Notes: a model not told the origin generated them from the letters alone. 64,000 bases of DNA from Merdimonas sp963929015 (GCF_963929015.1 NZ_CAWVHE010000001.1:1-64000), one strand, 5' to 3'; shown: positions 25,778 through 35,306, numbered from the stretch's first letter. Program-made: numbers and translations.

Positions 25778-27046
25778 ATGCAAACAGTTAAAAACATCAT
25801 TAGCAAATGGAACAGCATCAGTCTGGTCAAACGTATCATTTGTGGATTGATCGTCGGTATCATCCTTGGACTTGTTGTTCCGCAGGCATCCGGAATTTCG
25901 ATTCTCGGAGACCTGTTCGTAGGCGCCCTTCGAGGCATCGCTCCCGTACTGGTATTCTTCCTGGTTATGAGCTCGCTCTGCCACATGGGGAAGGGACAGA
26001 AGACCAACATGAAAGTGATCGTGATCCTGTACATGGCCGGCAATATTCTTGCAGCAGCCTGTGCCGTAGCAGCAAGCTATGTATTCCCGATCACCCTGAC
26101 CTTTACTGAGAATACAGACACCAGTGATGTTGCTCCTCCGAGCGGCGTGACCGAAGTCTTAACCAACCTTCTGATGAACCTGGTTGACAACCCGGTAAAT
26201 GCCATCGTACAGGCAAACTACATCGGTATCCTGTTCTGGGCTATCATCTTTGGTGTTGCTCTGAAAGGGGCAGGCGAAGGAACCAAAAATGCACTGGAGC
26301 ATATCTCTGATGCAGTATCCATCGCCGTACAGTGGGTGATCAGCTGTGCACCGTTCGGTATCATGGGCCTGATCTTCACCACCATTTCCGAGCAGGGACT
26401 TTCCGTTCTCCTTGGATACGGACGTCTGATCCTGGTACTGGTTGGAACCATGGCCGCTGTTGTATTCATTGTAAACCCGATCATCGTGTTCCTGTTTATC
26501 CGCAAGAACCCGTTCAAACTGATCTTTACCTGTCTGAAGGAAAGCTTTATCACTGCGTTCTTCACCAGAAGCTCCGCTGCGAACATTCCTGTTAACATGA
26601 AGCTTTGCGAAAGACTGGGCCTGGATGAAGATACTTACTCTATCTCCATTCCTCTTGGCGCTACCGTAAACATGGCTGGTGCGGCAATCACCATTTCTAC
26701 CATGGCACTGGCAGCAGCCAACACCCTGGATATCCACGTTTCCGTCGGCAGTGCACTGATCATGTGCGTACTGGCAGCAGCCAGTGCAGCCGGAGCTTCC
26801 GGTGTTGCAGGCGGTTCCCTGCTTCTGATCCCGCTGGCATGTAGTCTGTTCGGTATCCCGAATGACATCTCCATGCAGGTAGTCGGTGTCGGATTCATCA
26901 TCGGTGTAATCCAGGATTCCTGTGAAACAGGCGTTAACTCTTCTACAGACGTTCTGTACACAGCGATCGCAGACTTCCGCGACCGCCGGATCCATCCGGA
27001 GCACTACGCAGACAAACCGTTTGATCCGGAGATCAAGATCCTGTAA
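25778..27046 (+). CDS. sstT: Serine/threonine:Na+ symporter SstT, copy 1
   Basis: 422 residues, exactly the length of copy 2. The start at 25778 is chosen by homology to copy 2; a reading from 25703 would add an unlikely basic extension. It is a DAACS-family transporter with eight membrane helices, the two re-entrant loops and the motifs TRSSAANIPVNM, GATVNMAGAAITI and AASAAGASGVAGGSLLLIPL. It imports serine and threonine with Na+. It is followed by its own terminator (27094-27124), so the two copies are separate transcription units. Confidence 0.93.
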   Translation: MQTVKNIISKWNSISLVKRIICGLIVGIILGLVVPQASGISILGDLFVGALRGIAPVLVFFLVMSSLCHMGKGQKTNMKVIVILYMAGNILAAACAVAASYVFPITLTFTENTDTSDVAPPSGVTEVLTNLLMNLVDNPVNAIVQANYIGILFWAIIFGVALKGAGEGTKNALEHISDAVSIAVQWVISCAPFGIMGLIFTTISEQGLSVLLGYGRLILVLVGTMAAVVFIVNPIIVFLFIRKNPFKLIFTCLKESFITAFFTRSSAANIPVNMKLCERLGLDEDTYSISIPLGATVNMAGAAITISTMALAAANTLDIHVSVGSALIMCVLAAASAAGASGVAGGSLLLIPLACSLFGIPNDISMQVVGVGFIIGVIQDSCETGVNSSTDVLYTAIADFRDRRIHPEHYADKPFDPEIKIL

Positions 27047-27093
27047 TTTTCAGATTACACGCAGACAAAAGACTTACAATTACATACGGATTC

Positions 27094-27124
27094 AAGACAG
27101 GCAGATCTTCTGCCTGTCTTTTTT
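27094..27124 (+). terminator. Terminator of sstT copy 1
   Basis: AAGACAGGCAGA pairs with TCTGCCTGTCTT (27094-27120) followed by TTTT. Confidence 0.9.
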
Positions 27125-27296
27125 GTCCCTATACCTGTCAGTCCTGCCAGTAACACGTCATCTTTACCTGCGCCTCCTGTATGCGGAAGATGCAAAAAAC
27201 ACATACAGGCGCGCAGACAGTTCCTTAGCGTGCCATTAGCACTCTTTGTGCATTTCGACGAAAAACATGTTTTTTCAATATTTTCCATCGTCATCA

Positions 27297-27325
27297 TTTA
27301 CAAATCATCCAAAATCTAGTATATT
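27297..27325 (+). promoter_or_regulatory. Promoter of sstT copy 2
   Basis: TTTACA (27297-27302), 17-bp spacer, TATATT (27320-27325), 72 bases before the start. The 350-bp gap between the two copies otherwise holds only the terminator of copy 1. Confidence 0.7.
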
Positions 27326-27396
27326 AAAAGCATCATTATTTTAGCGTTATCTTAACACGCTACAGGTAACGTGTCAAGAAGAAAGAGAGGGAAAAT

Positions 27397-28665
27397 ATGG
27401 AAAAACTCAAAGGCATCATTCAAAAATGGAACAGCATCAGTTTGGTAAAACGGATCATCTGCGGACTGATCATCGGTATCATTCTCGGTCTGGTCGTACC
27501 GCAGGCAAGCGCGATCTCTATTCTGGGGGATTTATTTGTCGGAGCTCTGCGCGGAGTTGCACCGATTCTGGTATTTTTCCTGATCATGAGTTCTCTGTGC
27601 CGTATGGGCGAAGGACAGAAAACCAACTTAAAAGTAATCGTCATCCTTTATATGGCGGGCAACGTGGTGGCTGCAGCCTGTGCCGTAGTGGCAAGCCGGC
27701 TGTTTCCGATCGTTCTTACCTTTTCTGAGAGCACGGACACCAGCGATGTTACCCCGCCCAGCGGAGTTACAGAGGTCATCACCAATCTTCTGATGAACCT
27801 GGTGGACAATCCGGTCAACGCCCTGATCAACGCCAACTTCATCGGCATCCTTGCATGGGCCATTATCTTTGGTATCGCGCTCAAGGGCGCCAGCGAAGGA
27901 ACCAAAAATGCGCTGGACAATATCTCTGACGCAGTTTCTACCGCTGTCAGATGGGTCATCAACTGCGCTCCCTTTGGTATCATGGGCCTGATCTTTACTA
28001 CCATTTCTGAACAGGGTCTGTCTGTCCTTCTTGGATACGGACGTCTGATCCTGGTGCTGGTCGGAACCATGGCGGCCGTAGCGCTGATCATCAATCCGAT
28101 CATCGTATTCTTGTTCATCCGCAAAAATCCTTACAAGCTGGTATTTACCTGCCTGAAGGAAAGCTTTATCACCGCATTCTTCACCAGAAGTTCTGCGGCA
28201 AATATCCCGGTAAATATGGGGCTGTGCGAGCGGCTGGGACTGGACGAAGACACTTACTCCATCTCCATTCCGCTTGGAGCAACCGTAAATATGGCCGGCG
28301 CAGCCATCACTATTTCTACGATGGCGCTGGCAGCGGCGAATACTCTGGATATTGAAGTATCCATCCCCAGCGCTCTGATCATGTGTGTACTGGCAGCCGC
28401 CAGTGCGGCAGGCGCCTCCGGCGTGGCAGGCGGATCCCTGCTTCTGATCCCTCTGGCCTGCAGCCTGTTTGGTATCCCCAACGATATCTCCATGCAGGTG
28501 GTAGGTGTCGGATTTATCATCGGCGTTATCCAGGATTCCTGTGAGACCGGCATCAACTCCTCTACGGACGTACTTTACACCGCCATCGCAGATTTCCGCG
28601 ACCGCCGGATCCATCCGGAACGCTATGCGGACAAGCCGTTTGATCCGGAGATCAAGATTTTATAG
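27397..28665 (+). CDS. sstT: Serine/threonine:Na+ symporter SstT, copy 2
   Basis: 422 residues with the same motifs as copy 1. Over the last 205 or so residues I count about eleven differences between the copies, mostly conservative (for example V/I, F/Y, H/R), while silent differences are frequent. This indicates an old tandem duplication kept under selection. The RBS GAGAGG is six bases from the ATG. Imports serine/threonine for the adjacent tdh-kbl pathway. The first third differs most (MEKLKGIIQK versus MQTVKNIISK). Confidence 0.93.
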   Translation: MEKLKGIIQKWNSISLVKRIICGLIIGIILGLVVPQASAISILGDLFVGALRGVAPILVFFLIMSSLCRMGEGQKTNLKVIVILYMAGNVVAAACAVVASRLFPIVLTFSESTDTSDVTPPSGVTEVITNLLMNLVDNPVNALINANFIGILAWAIIFGIALKGASEGTKNALDNISDAVSTAVRWVINCAPFGIMGLIFTTISEQGLSVLLGYGRLILVLVGTMAAVALIINPIIVFLFIRKNPYKLVFTCLKESFITAFFTRSSAANIPVNMGLCERLGLDEDTYSISIPLGATVNMAGAAITISTMALAAANTLDIEVSIPSALIMCVLAAASAAGASGVAGGSLLLIPLACSLFGIPNDISMQVVGVGFIIGVIQDSCETGINSSTDVLYTAIADFRDRRIHPERYADKPFDPEIKIL

Positions 28666-28721
28666 AATCTTTTTTTGAAGTACAACAAACTACCCATTTT
28701 GGTTGTCATACTTTCACGAAA

Positions 28722-28751
28722 GAAGGCGCCCGCCAACCGGCGGACGCCTTC
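28722..28751. terminator. Bidirectional terminator between sstT copy 2 and glyQS
   Basis: GAAGGCG...CGCCTTC with an inner CCGCC/GGCGG stem. It sits between convergent genes and is followed by T-rich sequence on the plus strand. Confidence 0.78.
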
Positions 28752-28784
28752 TCTGTTTTACTTTCTGAATATTTTCAGCACTTT

Positions 28785-30176
28785 TTACCACTCGAATTTC
28801 TTCTCGAAATAGCTTTCCAGATCTTCGATCTTTACTCTCTCCTGCTCCATGGTATCTCTGTCACGAACGGTCACCGCGCCGTCTTCCTCAGACTCGAAGT
28901 CATAGGTAATGCAGAACGGTGTTCCGATCTCGTCCTGGCGGCGGTAGCGTTTTCCGATATTGCCGCGCTCATCGAACTCACAGTTGTACTTTTTGGACAG
29001 TTTCGCATAGATCTTCTCCGCGCCCTCGCTCAGCTTCTTGGACAGCGGCAGCACACCGATCTTGACCGGAGCCAGCGCCGGATGGAAATGGAGAACCGTA
29101 CGCATGTCTCCGCCTTCCAGCTCTTCTTCATCATAAGCGCTGCACAGGAAGGCAAGGACCATACGGTCCGCTCCCAGTGACGGCTCGATCACATAAGGAA
29201 TGTATTTGATCTTCTTCTCATCATCAAAATAAGACAGATCCTGTTTGGACACGTTCTGATGCTGGGTCAGGTCAAAGTCTGTACGGTCTGCGATTCCCCA
29301 CAGTTCGCCCCATCCAAAGGGGAAGAGGAATTCCACGTCTGTGGTTGCCTTGCTGTAATGACTCAGCTCCTCCGGAGAGTGATCGCGGTACCGCATTTCC
29401 TCATCCTTAATGCCCAGGGTCTTCAGCCAGTCCAGACAGAATTTTTTCCAGTATGCGTGCCACTCCAGATCCGTATCCGGCTCGCAGAAGAACTCCAACT
29501 CCATCTGTTCAAACTCTCTGGTACGGAATGTAAAGTTTCCGGGTGTGATCTCATTTCGGAAAGATTTTCCGATCTGGCAGATTCCAAAGGGAATCTTCTT
29601 TCTGGAGGTACGCTGTACATTTTTAAAGTTTACGAAAATACCCTGTGCCGTCTCCGGGCGAAGGTAAACCACGCTCTTGGCGTCTTCTGTTACACCCTGA
29701 AAGGTCTTGAACATCAGGTTAAATTCACGGATCTCGGTGAAATTGTGTTTGCCGCAGGTAGGGCAGGGAATCTGATGCTCCTCGATATACTGCTCCATCT
29801 GCTCGTGGCTCCAGCCGTCGATGCTGTCCGGAAGCTCCAGGCCGTTTTCTTTTGCATAATCCTCGATCATCTTGTCAGCACGAAAACGCTCATGGCACTC
29901 CTTACAGTCCATCAGAGGATCGCTGAATCCGCCCAGATGTCCGCTGGCCACCCAGGTCTGCGGGTTCATCAGGATCGCGCAGTCCACGCCTACGTTGTAG
30001 GGAGACTCCTGTACGAATTTCTGCCACCAGGCTCTTTTTACGTTATTCTTCAGCTCAACTCCCAGATTTCCATAGTCCCATGTATTTGCCAGCCCGCCGT
30101 AGATCTCGGATCCCGGATAAACGAATCCTCTTGATTTCGCCAGCGCAACGATTTTGTCCATTGTCTTTTCTACCAT
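28785..30176 (-). CDS. glyQS: Glycyl-tRNA synthetase, single-chain (alpha2) class II type
   Basis: 463 residues. Class II motifs are present: the N-terminal SRGFVYPGSEIYGGLANTWDYG, motif 2 area QIGKSFRNEITPGNFTFRTREFEQME, and motif 3 EPSLGADRMVLAFL. A zinc-like CKECHERF and CPTCGKHN insertion lies between. It charges tRNA-Gly. It is the homodimeric type, not the separate GlyQ/GlyS type. It has a simple promoter (30238-30266) and I found no T-box leader. It lies next to the threonine-to-glycine module. Confidence 0.95.
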   Translation of the reverse strand: MVEKTMDKIVALAKSRGFVYPGSEIYGGLANTWDYGNLGVELKNNVKRAWWQKFVQESPYNVGVDCAILMNPQTWVASGHLGGFSDPLMDCKECHERFRADKMIEDYAKENGLELPDSIDGWSHEQMEQYIEEHQIPCPTCGKHNFTEIREFNLMFKTFQGVTEDAKSVVYLRPETAQGIFVNFKNVQRTSRKKIPFGICQIGKSFRNEITPGNFTFRTREFEQMELEFFCEPDTDLEWHAYWKKFCLDWLKTLGIKDEEMRYRDHSPEELSHYSKATTDVEFLFPFGWGELWGIADRTDFDLTQHQNVSKQDLSYFDDEKKIKYIPYVIEPSLGADRMVLAFLCSAYDEEELEGGDMRTVLHFHPALAPVKIGVLPLSKKLSEGAEKIYAKLSKKYNCEFDERGNIGKRYRRQDEIGTPFCITYDFESEEDGAVTVRDRDTMEQERVKIEDLESYFEKKFEW

Positions 30177-30237
30177 GCCCTATTCCTCTCTTCCATATGT
30201 TTATCTGTATTTTCTATAAATACAATGATTGTTAATA

Positions 30238-30266
30238 ATTATACAGTTTGCAGCCTGTGTTTTCAA
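30238..30266 (-). promoter_or_regulatory. Promoter of glyQS
   Basis: On the minus strand TTGAAA (30266-30261), 17-bp spacer, TATAAT (30243-30238), about 60 bases before the start codon. Confidence 0.7.
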
Positions 30267-30293
30267 GCCTTATTCCACATTTGTTTTCAGGAT

Positions 30294-31037
30294 TTATTCT
30301 ACGATCATTTTCAGGATTTCCAGAGATTTAAAATGTCTGTCCACATACTTTTCCAGATAATCCGCAACGATCTTTTCCAGCTCGCCTTGCACCTCTTCTT
30401 TTACCACAAAGGTGTACAGTTTTTCCACCGGGGAGGATACAATGTACTGCAGGGTGTAGGCCGTAGAAGGGAGAAGCGTCCTGGCTCCATTTTCCAGGCG
30501 GCCGCAGTTTTCGCAGAGAAAGCCTCCCCGCCGGACGCTGAAGCGCCAGGGTCCTTCCTGCCTCCCGCAGGCCATGCAGGAAAATACCTGGGGGCCTTCT
30601 CCATTTACCGTCACGGTCTTGAGTTCGTAGATACAGCGCACCAGCCGGTTGGGGATATGGGGATTCAAAAGCGCCCGCAGAGTCTGGTAAAGAAGCCCCA
30701 GAAGCTGCGTCTCATCATTTCCTTCTCTGGCGTAGTAGCCGGCCAGATCCATGAAGTAGAAGCCATAGTACGCTCCTTCCATATCCTGGCGGAGCTCAGA
30801 AAAGTAATTGGAAATAGAGGCCGACATCAATGTGTAGGATGTCCGCCCCTCGTAGATCGCAAATGTGCCGAAAGCAAAGGGTTCCGTTACGCCCATCAGC
30901 GCATTTCCCGCTCTTCTGGCTCCCCTGGCAAAGGCAGAGATCTTGCCTCTCTCCCTTGTCAGGATCACGATCCGCTTATCATATTCCCCCATTGGCGCCG
31001 CTGTCAGCACCATGCCAGTTACCGTGATCTGATTCAA
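30294..31037 (-). CDS. recO: DNA repair protein RecO (TTG start)
   Basis: 247 residues. The start is inferred as TTG at 31037, six bases after GGAGAGG; the open frame continues up to 31100, but those codons overlap the yqzL-like gene and are not RecO-like. It has an N-terminal OB fold (NQITVTGMVLTAAPMGEYDKRIVILT), a helical middle and a C-terminal zinc site CMACGRQEG...CENCGRL. It loads RecA onto SSB-covered DNA with RecR in the RecFOR pathway. The order era-yqzL-recO is the conserved Firmicute arrangement. Confidence 0.92.
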   Translation of the reverse strand: MNQITVTGMVLTAAPMGEYDKRIVILTRERGKISAFARGARRAGNALMGVTEPFAFGTFAIYEGRTSYTLMSASISNYFSELRQDMEGAYYGFYFMDLAGYYAREGNDETQLLGLLYQTLRALLNPHIPNRLVRCIYELKTVTVNGEGPQVFSCMACGRQEGPWRFSVRRGGFLCENCGRLENGARTLLPSTAYTLQYIVSSPVEKLYTFVVKEEVQGELEKIVADYLEKYVDRHFKSLEILKMIVE

Positions 31038-31197
31038 CTTTTGCCTCTCCTTCACCAGGCATACCGCCTTGCCTGCAGGCAACTCTGTCCGCCGCTCCAT
31101 TCTGCTGCCGCAGATTTTCGGCGTCCGTGTTTCTGTAGGTAAGATAATCTCTTACACTGCCGGTCTTAAGAAATTGTTTCCAGTACTTTTCTTCCAT
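30979..31197 (-). CDS. YqzL-like small protein
   Basis: 72 residues beginning MEEKYWKQFLKTGSVRDYLTYR. This resembles the W..F..TG....YL pattern of Bacillus YqzL, the tiny protein coded between era and recO, and the position agrees. The open frame runs 59 bases into recO in another frame, longer than usual, and its C-terminal half (QGGMPGEGEAKVES) looks unspecific. The function is unknown. The exact 3' end is doubtful. Confidence 0.55.
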   Translation of the reverse strand: MEEKYWKQFLKTGSVRDYLTYRNTDAENLRQQNGAADRVACRQGGMPGEGEAKVESDHGNWHGADSGANGGI

Positions 31198-31257
31198 CTC
31201 TGATCACCTCATCCTCTGTTCTCTTATAAGGATAGGTTCTCCCGGAAAACCATTTCT

Positions 31258-32154
31258 TTATTCTTCTTCCCGGTATCCAAAATTTTTCATCAGGAACTCG
31301 CTGTCGCGCCAGTCCTTTTTCACTTTCACCCAAAGCTTGAGATTTACCTGGCAATCCAGCATTTTTTCAATCTCATACCGGGCCGTGCTTCCAATTTTTT
31401 TCAACATATTTCCTTGTTTACCAATAATAATCCCCTTGTGAGAATCCCGCTCGCAGATGATCGTCGCATCAATGTGCATGATCTTATTCTTTTTCTGCAT
31501 CCGGTCAATGGCCACAGCAATACCGTGAGGGATTTCTTCCTGCAGGCTGTGGAGGGCCTTTTCGCGGATCAGTTCCGCCACGATCTGGCGCTCCGGCTGG
31601 TCGGTCACCGTGTCCTCATCATAAAACTGCGGGCCATAGGGCAGATATTTGAAAATCTCCCGCACCAGCTCATCTGTATTATCCCCGTTTCTCGCGGAAA
31701 CCGGCACGATCTCCGCTAAATCGCAGACATCCTTGTACGCCGCGATCACCGGAAGGATCTCCTCCTTCTTCACACTGTCAATCTTATTGATCACCAGGAT
31801 CACCGGTGTGTTCACCCGACGAAGCTGATTTGCGATATGCTGCTCGCCGGCGCCGATAAACGTGGCCGGCTCCACCAGCCAGAGGATCACATCCACTTCC
31901 TTCAGCGTCCGTTCCGCCACATTTACCATATACTCGCCCAGCTTATTCTTCGCCTTGTGGATCCCCGGCGTATCCACAAACACGATCTGCCCCTCTTCGG
32001 TAGTCAGGATCGTCTGGATCCGGTTCCTCGTCGTCTGCGGCTTATTCGACGTAATCGCAATCTTCTGGCCGATCAGCTGATTCATCAGCGTAGATTTTCC
32101 CACATTCGGCCGGCCGATCAACGTCACAAAGCCAGATTTGTAGTTATTGTTCAT
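31258..32154 (-). CDS. era: GTPase Era
   Basis: 298 residues. The N-terminal G domain has GRPNVGKST (14-22), DTPGIHKAK and NKID, with the Era-specific SNKPQTTRNRIQTIL switch I. The C-terminal KH domain has IIGKQGNMLKKIG. It binds 16S rRNA near its 3' end during 30S assembly. The ATG follows GGGAGG at five bases. Upstream lies a degenerate REP-like repeat (32169-32225) separating it from the M16 protease gene. Confidence 0.96.
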   Translation of the reverse strand: MNNNYKSGFVTLIGRPNVGKSTLMNQLIGQKIAITSNKPQTTRNRIQTILTTEEGQIVFVDTPGIHKAKNKLGEYMVNVAERTLKEVDVILWLVEPATFIGAGEQHIANQLRRVNTPVILVINKIDSVKKEEILPVIAAYKDVCDLAEIVPVSARNGDNTDELVREIFKYLPYGPQFYDEDTVTDQPERQIVAELIREKALHSLQEEIPHGIAVAIDRMQKKNKIMHIDATIICERDSHKGIIIGKQGNMLKKIGSTARYEIEKMLDCQVNLKLWVKVKKDWRDSEFLMKNFGYREEE

Positions 32155-32168
32155 ATTTTCCTCCCAAT

Positions 32169-32225
32169 GGGGACGTAGTCATTTTCAAAAGGGGACAGGG
32201 TAAAGTGCAAATCGTCTACGTCCCC
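32169..32225. repeat. REP-like repeat copy 4, long-loop variant
   Basis: Arms GGGGACGTAG (32169-32178) and CTACGTCCCC (32216-32225) enclose a 37-nt loop with a second GGGGACAGGG and a GTAAAGTGCAAAT stretch. It resembles the spacer sequence beside the copy at 22111. It looks like two partly overlapping units or a rearranged one. Confidence 0.7.
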
Positions 32226-32227
32226 TG

Positions 32228-35149
32228 TTAAAAACTTGTCACTTCGCCAAACATTTCTTTTTCTTCTTCAATCTTTTCTTCGCTGCCGATGACGCATACC
32301 TGCTCGGCGGCCAGCACAGCTTCTGCTACGTCTGCCAGCGCCCGGATATCTTCCTGTCCTGCTTCCAGGATCTCTTCCCTCTCTTTACGGATCATCTCTT
32401 CGCTGACATGATTCATGTAGAGGTTCATGGAGCGGTCGCCTTTGGCGGCCGGCGTCATGGGCTGGTCTATATTGCTGATAGTGCCGATGATGTATTTGGT
32501 CATGTCCCGTTCGCTGACGGTGAAGTTCCGGAGATATTCCGGAACGCCTTTGTAGACTTCCATAGTGCGTTTCAGGTGTGGATCCCGGTAGGAGACGAAA
32601 TATCCCTCCCCGATCCTGTTGAAGTTGCTCATGCAGCCGTAGGCTCCACCTTTGACACGGATATTCTGCCACAGGTATTCATAGCTCATGATCACTTTCA
32701 GGATCTGCAGTGCCCCGGTATAGGACGCACCCTGGTCAATAAAGTTACCGGCTCTTGCCACATACTGCACTTTGGAAGCTGTCTTGAAGCCTTCGTTCTT
32801 TTTCTCACAACGCAGGACACAGGCGCCGGTTTTTACCGGATCTTTAAAGAGCTTTTCATTCAGCCCTTTCACCTGTTCTTCCATCCTCTCCAGACCCTCC
32901 TTTGCGGCAGTGTAGCTGATCATCATGTTGTCCGCGCGGAACAGCTGTTTTGCCAGACTGCAGAGTTTTTGGATCATATCGCCTTTTTCTTCCTCATAAT
33001 GACCGGCGATCCGGGAAACCACCCGGTAAAATTCTACGCCGCCTGTCAGATCTTTTAACCTGGCCGACGGAGACGCATAGGCCATAGCTCTTAAAGCCGC
33101 TGTGGTGTGGCCGGCAGACTGGAAGCGCATCAGCAGCCTGGATTTTAACATTTCCAGGATTTCCAGAAGCCGCTTCTCATCTGTAAGCTTTGATTCCGTC
33201 AGGATCTCTGCCATCATAGCGAATGCCACAGGCAGCTTCTCATAGAGGGCCTTGGTTTTGATCTCAAATGTCGCCTTAAATGCTTTTTCTTTTACTTTCG
33301 TCACATCCGGATACAGTTCCAGTGAAGTGCCGATACCGCCGGTGTGCACATTGATCTCGTTAAACAGTTCGCCGTATCCATAATGTGTGGTGTCTATAAT
33401 ACCAAGCGACGCCTGCAGGATTCCCACATAGGGCAGAAGTTCTTCCGAAACGCCGGACATATCGAACAGAAGATCCAGATATCCGATACCGTTGGTCTCA
33501 ATCTCATGGAATACCACCGGGATCCCCGCCACTGTCCTTTCTTCGTTAAAAACAGGCGCGATCTCCCGGGAAATGTCTTCTCTTTTCAGCACCGGGATCT
33601 TCTCCAGGTCTTCCGGGCTGTCCTCGCGGGTCTGGTACTCCTCCAGCCCACGGGTTTTTCTCACCAGTTCTTCCCTTTCTTCCCTGCTTAACTGTTCTTT
33701 CCGGGCCGCAAGCTTTTCCTTTAATTCCCGATCAAGTCGGGCAGTCCTGCCTTTTTCCGGTTTCACCACCACAATGGCTCCGTGCGGATTTTCAAGAATA
33801 TAACGACGGATCAGATCTTCATAGTAGCCGGTGCCGATCTGCTTTTTCAAAAATTCAAAAGTATCCAGCGCCTCGATATGGATAAAGGGCTTTTCATCGT
33901 CATAAAGCCAGCTGTCCAGAATCTGCAGTCCATACATCAACCCCTTGGGATAGCTGCCAAAATCCGCCTCCCGATATCGGAATTCATGGTAATTGATCCC
34001 TGCTTCCAGTGCCTTGCTGTCCATGCCTTTTTCCACAATCTCGCCCAGCACTTCTTCAATCTTCCGTACAAACGCATCTTTCTGATCTGCATTTGCATTT
34101 TTGGAAACCACAGAAAACACCGGCTGATAAATTCCATTATCATAGGAACCCATAATATCTTTGCCAATGCCTGCCTCTGTCAGCGCCTTCTTAAGCGGCG
34201 CCCCAGGCGCAGACAAAAGCGCGTAATCCAGAATCTGAAATGCCAGATACAGCTCTCTGTCCAGGCTGGTTCCGATCACTTTGTTGTAAGACAGATAGGT
34301 GTTATCTTCTTCCGGCTCATCACTTGCGACTGAATAAGGCAGTTCTTTTTCTATCACCCCGGCAAACGGCTGCTGCAGCGGAATTTCAGATTCTACAGTG
34401 ATTTTATCAAAATGGCACAGATACTCCTGATCCAGCCAGTTCAGCTTCTCCTCCATGTCCATATTCCCATACAGGTAAATGTAACTGTTGGAGGGATGAT
34501 AGTAGGTTCTGTGAAATTCCAGGAACTGCTCATACGTCAGTTCCGGAATGTGTTCCGGGTCGCCGCCGGATTCATTGGCGTAAGGTGTGTCCGGGAAGAG
34601 TGTATTTAAAACTACTCTGTCCAGTACGCTTTCCGGAGAAGAAAACGCTCCCTTCATTTCATTATAGACCACGCCATTGTAGCTAAGCTCGCCGTCCGGC
34701 TCGTTCAGCTGATAGCTCCATCCTTCCTGCCGGAAAATCTCATCATGACGATAAATATTGGGATAAAGTACTGCATCCATATATACATGCATCAGATTCT
34801 GAAAATCTTTATCATTGCAGCTGGCTACCGGATATACCGTTTTATCCGGGTAGGTCATAGCATTCAGGAATGTGTTCAGCGATCCTTTTACCAGCTCCAC
34901 AAAAGGATCTTTCGCCGGAAAGTTTCTGGAACCGCAGAGGACTGAATGCTCCATAATATGGGGTACACCGGTACTGTCCTTTGGCGGCGTACGAAATCCG
35001 ATGCTGAACACCTTATTCTCATCATCATTTTCTATCAGAAGCACCCTCGCTCCGCTTTTTTTATGGCAAAGCAGCCATCCCTTTGCACGGATCCCTTTCA
35101 GATCCTCTGTCTGTAAAATTTCATATCCTTTGATATTTGCCTGATTCAT
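32228..35149 (-). CDS. M16C (PreP-like) zinc metalloprotease
   Basis: 973 residues, the size of presequence-protease-type pitrilysins. The inverted zinc motif is HIMEH at residues 64-68, with the downstream glutamate in YNEMKGAF. Four pitrilysin-like domains can be followed, with a hinge region rich in Glu/Arg near residues 470-540 and the C-terminal KGGAYGCMSNFNRIGEGYF substrate-binding segment. It degrades unfolded peptides in a closed chamber. There is no signal peptide, so it is cytosolic. Monocistronic; the 3' end directly touches the REP repeat. Confidence 0.92.
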   Translation of the reverse strand: MNQANIKGYEILQTEDLKGIRAKGWLLCHKKSGARVLLIENDDENKVFSIGFRTPPKDSTGVPHIMEHSVLCGSRNFPAKDPFVELVKGSLNTFLNAMTYPDKTVYPVASCNDKDFQNLMHVYMDAVLYPNIYRHDEIFRQEGWSYQLNEPDGELSYNGVVYNEMKGAFSSPESVLDRVVLNTLFPDTPYANESGGDPEHIPELTYEQFLEFHRTYYHPSNSYIYLYGNMDMEEKLNWLDQEYLCHFDKITVESEIPLQQPFAGVIEKELPYSVASDEPEEDNTYLSYNKVIGTSLDRELYLAFQILDYALLSAPGAPLKKALTEAGIGKDIMGSYDNGIYQPVFSVVSKNANADQKDAFVRKIEEVLGEIVEKGMDSKALEAGINYHEFRYREADFGSYPKGLMYGLQILDSWLYDDEKPFIHIEALDTFEFLKKQIGTGYYEDLIRRYILENPHGAIVVVKPEKGRTARLDRELKEKLAARKEQLSREEREELVRKTRGLEEYQTREDSPEDLEKIPVLKREDISREIAPVFNEERTVAGIPVVFHEIETNGIGYLDLLFDMSGVSEELLPYVGILQASLGIIDTTHYGYGELFNEINVHTGGIGTSLELYPDVTKVKEKAFKATFEIKTKALYEKLPVAFAMMAEILTESKLTDEKRLLEILEMLKSRLLMRFQSAGHTTAALRAMAYASPSARLKDLTGGVEFYRVVSRIAGHYEEEKGDMIQKLCSLAKQLFRADNMMISYTAAKEGLERMEEQVKGLNEKLFKDPVKTGACVLRCEKKNEGFKTASKVQYVARAGNFIDQGASYTGALQILKVIMSYEYLWQNIRVKGGAYGCMSNFNRIGEGYFVSYRDPHLKRTMEVYKGVPEYLRNFTVSERDMTKYIIGTISNIDQPMTPAAKGDRSMNLYMNHVSEEMIRKEREEILEAGQEDIRALADVAEAVLAAEQVCVIGSEEKIEEEKEMFGEVTSF

Positions 35150-35306
35150 ATGCCTGTCTTTACGACTCCTTTCCTGTCCTTTTCCTGTTTCTCGCTGGTT
35201 CTTCTTATCTTTTCACTTACCGCTTTTCACTCATTTCCACATATTATAACGCTTTTCTACAGCCACTGCAATCAAAGAAGCGCCAAAAAGCAGATTCCGG
35301 CACATG

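Noticed and set aside
28722..28751. GC-rich palindrome as another REP copy
   Set aside because: It lacks the GGGACG arm and the TTTGCAAAA core and lies between convergent genes, so it is a plain terminator.
30177..30293. T-box leader before glycyl-tRNA synthetase
   Set aside because: The gap is short, has a normal promoter near the start codon and lacks the conserved T-box sequence and terminator pair.
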